From: Gamsiella multidivaricata
Taxonomy: Eukaryota > Mortierellomycota > Mortierellomycetes > Mortierellales > Mortierellaceae
Direction: 5' to 3'
DNA: 64,000 bases
Assembly: GCF_025024155.1 (NCBI RefSeq)
Contig: NW_026251709.1
Coordinates: 620,001 to 684,000, forward strand
Shown piece by piece: positions 61,845 through 64,000 of this stretch (position 1 is the first letter of the stretch; every line of letters begins with the position of its first letter). The position numbers and the translations under genes were made by a program. Under the pieces are notes generated by a model that ran no database searches, was not told where the DNA came from, and was given only the letters and a program-made list of their open reading frames with translations.

Positions 61845-63791
61845 CTATTTGTAGCAGTGCCACAGTGTGCCCTTGCTGAGGACACCCAGCTCGCAAATGA
61901 AGCTGTTAGAATCGCTTTCGGCCGGCACAGCCGCCTTGGCCCCTTCACCACCATTATCGCCTTCCTCGCTAGCACCCTTGCCAGGAATCGCCTCGTCGAT
62001 CTTGGCCTCCAGGTTCTCGATCAACTCTTGCCACCGGTCACGTCCGTACACTACGCTCGCAACCTTGGCCATCAAGTGCACGTCTTTAATGGGGCGCGAG
62101 CCCGAGTCGGGATATGGCCACTCGGATGCGTCCCTCACGCCGTAATCGGACACATACCGAGTCGCATCCTCAATGGTACCGCCTCCGACCACGATATCGA
62201 CACTGACCCTCGAATTCACACGAATCACGCTCTCCTCAATGGGTCCCTTGTGACGCCACAGATCAACGCCATGGCTATCGGCCTGCATCGCAAGCAAGTA
62301 CAGTCCCTGCAAGTTAAATACTGAGTAAAAGAAGCTGATTGGGCGGATGGTTTCATGAGGTTGGGCACCGTCCTTGCGGATCTGAGATCCAACGCGCGCC
62401 TCCTTGGCATCCTCCAGCATGGCCTTGGCCTCGTTGTTGCGGCCGAGGAACTCGAGGATGGAAATGTACTGGACAGTGAAGTAGGTGCCGTGGTTGTTCC
62501 TGGCATTCTTTTCTTGGTTGGCTTGAATCGAACCGTCCATCCATTCGAGATAGGAGGTGAACCACTTTCGGAGATCGGAGATCAGCGCTGGCTCTGCCTG
62601 CAGAGCCTTGGATCCCTCGATTGCTCGCAGCCCGTCAAACATGCTAAAGAAGATTTGTCGATACAATCGATTAATAAGCTTGACTTTTTTTTTTGGAAAT
62701 TGTAATTGCAATCTGCACAATAAGCTGAAGACGTACCCATAGACCTTGAACATGTCGAGAACACCCTGGGCTCGACCCAGGTCATTGCCAAAGATCAAGC
62801 TTCCATACTTGATGTTCGGATTCATGTACGTCTCTCTGTCCACAAACCACTCCTTGATTCTGTAGACGATCTTCTCTGCATAACGCTCCTCGCCCGTCCA
62901 GAAGTACGCCATACCCATATAGTAGCAATCCCTGAACATCTTTCTCAGCAATCGATAGTCGTGGACAGAGTCCATGTCCGGGTTGGGCTGACCATCGAGA
63001 CGGATGTACGGCAATCCATCAGGAGTTTTCGGGTTCTTCCAAAAGTACCGGGCCAGCGATGTATAGTCGTGAATGTCGCCCGAGGGTGCGATCTTTGACT
63101 TGGGCTTGAGCACGACCGAGTAAACAGAGTCGTTACGGTAGGCGATGTTGGCCTGACCCAAGATGTAGGCAATAGCGGAATCGCGCGACAGCAGAGCTCG
63201 CGGCTTTCCGTGAAGATACTCCTTCATGGCTTTGGCGCCAATCTTGGTCTCGAGGATCTTTTGCGAGGAAATAGGGAAAAGCGATTCGTTGAACTCTGTA
63301 GGCAGGCCGTCCTGAGGTTTCTCCAGATCACCATCTTCCAGGGAATTATCGTCCTCCTGCTCGGTTTTGGGCTGCTGCTTCTCTCCCTCCTTGGTCGTCT
63401 CTTTGTTCTCAAACAGAATCTTGTCATTGTTGACCTCGCCGAGTTCCTTGTCATTCTGTTGCGCCTCCTCCTTCAACCTTTCCTTCTCTAATAGTTCCTC
63501 CTGACGATTTTCTTCCTCTTGTTGTTTCTGCCTCAGGATCCGCTCTTGATCCTGCTGTTCGTATTTCTGGCGCTGCTGTTCTGCGTCGACCTTTGGACGT
63601 GTTTGCTTCGCGATAGGTTGTTGATTTTCCTCGGGAGCGAGTGATGATTTGCTGGAAGTGCGCCAGTCATAATCGGGCAGTTGGTCCAGGGCCTTATCGG
63701 AGTATGGGGTGAAGGTGAAGAGGATGACAAAAATGCAGAGCCCCAAGAGGATGGTCAACGTCCGCTTCGTTGGTCCTCGAAGGTATACCAT
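61845..63791 (-). CDS. Membrane-anchored alginate-lyase-domain protein
   Basis: Two minus-strand exons: 63791-62737 and 62643-61845, 617 residues. The 93-nt intron (GTACGT...TTTAG) is itself open and frame-preserving. Architecture: short cytoplasmic tail, signal-anchor helix at 11-28 (type II), Gln/Glu/Lys-rich coiled stalk (about 70-150), then an alginate_lyase-type (alpha/alpha toroid) domain from about 185. Family hallmarks are SGDIHDYTSLARYFW, GLPYIRLDGQPNPD, RMNP-like YMNPNIKYG and NNHGTYFTVQ (401-410). Members cleave uronate-containing polysaccharides by beta-elimination. The fungal substrate is unknown; fucose/glucuronate-rich wall polymers of Mortierella-type fungi are a reasonable guess. 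It is 167 bp upstream of TYW1 on the same strand, but co-transcription is not implied. Confidence 0.85.
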   Translation of the reverse strand: MVYLRGPTKRTLTILLGLCIFVILFTFTPYSDKALDQLPDYDWRTSSKSSLAPEENQQPIAKQTRPKVDAEQQRQKYEQQDQERILRQKQQEEENRQEELLEKERLKEEAQQNDKELGEVNNDKILFENKETTKEGEKQQPKTEQEDDNSLEDGDLEKPQDGLPTEFNESLFPISSQKILETKIGAKAMKEYLHGKPRALLSRDSAIAYILGQANIAYRNDSVYSVVLKPKSKIAPSGDIHDYTSLARYFWKNPKTPDGLPYIRLDGQPNPDMDSVHDYRLLRKMFRDCYYMGMAYFWTGEERYAEKIVYRIKEWFVDRETYMNPNIKYGSLIFGNDLGRAQGVLDMFKVYGYVFSLLCRLQLQFPKKKVKLINRLYRQIFFSMFDGLRAIEGSKALQAEPALISDLRKWFTSYLEWMDGSIQANQEKNARNNHGTYFTVQYISILEFLGRNNEAKAMLEDAKEARVGSQIRKDGAQPHETIRPISFFYSVFNLQGLYLLAMQADSHGVDLWRHKGPIEESVIRVNSRVSVDIVVGGGTIEDATRYVSDYGVRDASEWPYPDSGSRPIKDVHLMAKVASVVYGRDRWQELIENLEAKIDEAIPGKGASEEGDNGGEGAKAAVPAESDSNSFICELGVLSKGTLWHCYK

Positions 63792-64000
63792 TGTGGGGAT
63801 TGTATTTTCACACTAAAAAAATAAATGATAGCGATTCCTGGTAAGAAGACGTGCTCGATTGTACACAAAATGAAAAATGGAGTAAGGAATGAGAGGCGGG
63901 AAAGCCGGGAAGAAGAGGAAAAAGTTGAAAGCGGAAGAGAAAGGAAGAAAGAAGAGAGAGAGAGAGGGGACCAGAAAACATCTGGAGGAAATGCACAACG
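63792..64000. other. Promoter region of the alginate-lyase-like gene
   Basis: Purine-rich on the plus strand (63880-63970), which is pyrimidine-rich leader on the coding strand; it contains 'aaaaaataaatg' near 63815. No gene seen. Confidence 0.4.

Overview
The window looks like nuclear DNA of a filamentous early-diverging fungus, most likely Mortierellomycotina (a Mortierella-like genome). This is an inference. It rests on short introns with GTAAGT-type donors and YAG acceptors, fungal-type genes (HBS1, PAB1, a Gcn4/Cpc1-type bZIP, ATG15, TYW1, C2H2 and F-box proteins), AATAAA-type 3' ends, frequent T/A homopolymers, and many broken transposon and F-box copies. No database search was possible.

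Layout. 1-31 kb is mostly ordinary gene-rich sequence: the 3' end of a Swi5/Ace2-type zinc-finger gene, an intronless flavin-containing monooxygenase, a PARP-type zinc-finger protein, a polyglutamine protein (minus), an F-box/LRR protein, the poly(A)-binding protein PAB1, a PLP-dependent decarboxylase, a Rab2-like GTPase, a small proline-rich protein, a PI31-C-like protein head-to-head with HBS1, and a predicted seven-helix membrane protein convergent to HBS1. A nested inverted repeat lies at 18.8-19.4 kb. 27.7-31.2 kb holds no gene I can support.

31-54 kb is accessory and repeat-rich: a cysteine-rich secreted peptide gene with a one-base frame conflict, a PIF/Harbinger transposase fossil, a serine beta-lactamase-like hydrolase, pogo-like transposase remnants, an FAD monooxygenase, ATG15, a MITE-like element, a tRNA-Trp gene, a 5'-truncated LINE containing a tiny insertion from its own family with a perfect target-site duplication, an F-box pseudogene, and two tandem FAD monooxygenases that share an 11-nt microexon.

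54-64 kb returns to core genes: a Gcn4/Cpc1-like bZIP with two upstream ORFs in its leader, a broken pogo-like transposase, then TYW1 (wybutosine synthesis) and a membrane-anchored alginate-lyase-like protein, both on the minus strand.

There is no operon-like organisation. The clearest local relationships are the tandem monooxygenase duplication, the divergent PI31-like/HBS1 promoter, and two neighbouring genes (Rab-like and small proline-rich) that share a PPPYSSQ motif. Three genes carry signals suggesting post-transcriptional control: the A-rich PAB1 leader, the paired uORFs before the bZIP gene, and a frame-preserving intron in the lyase-like gene.
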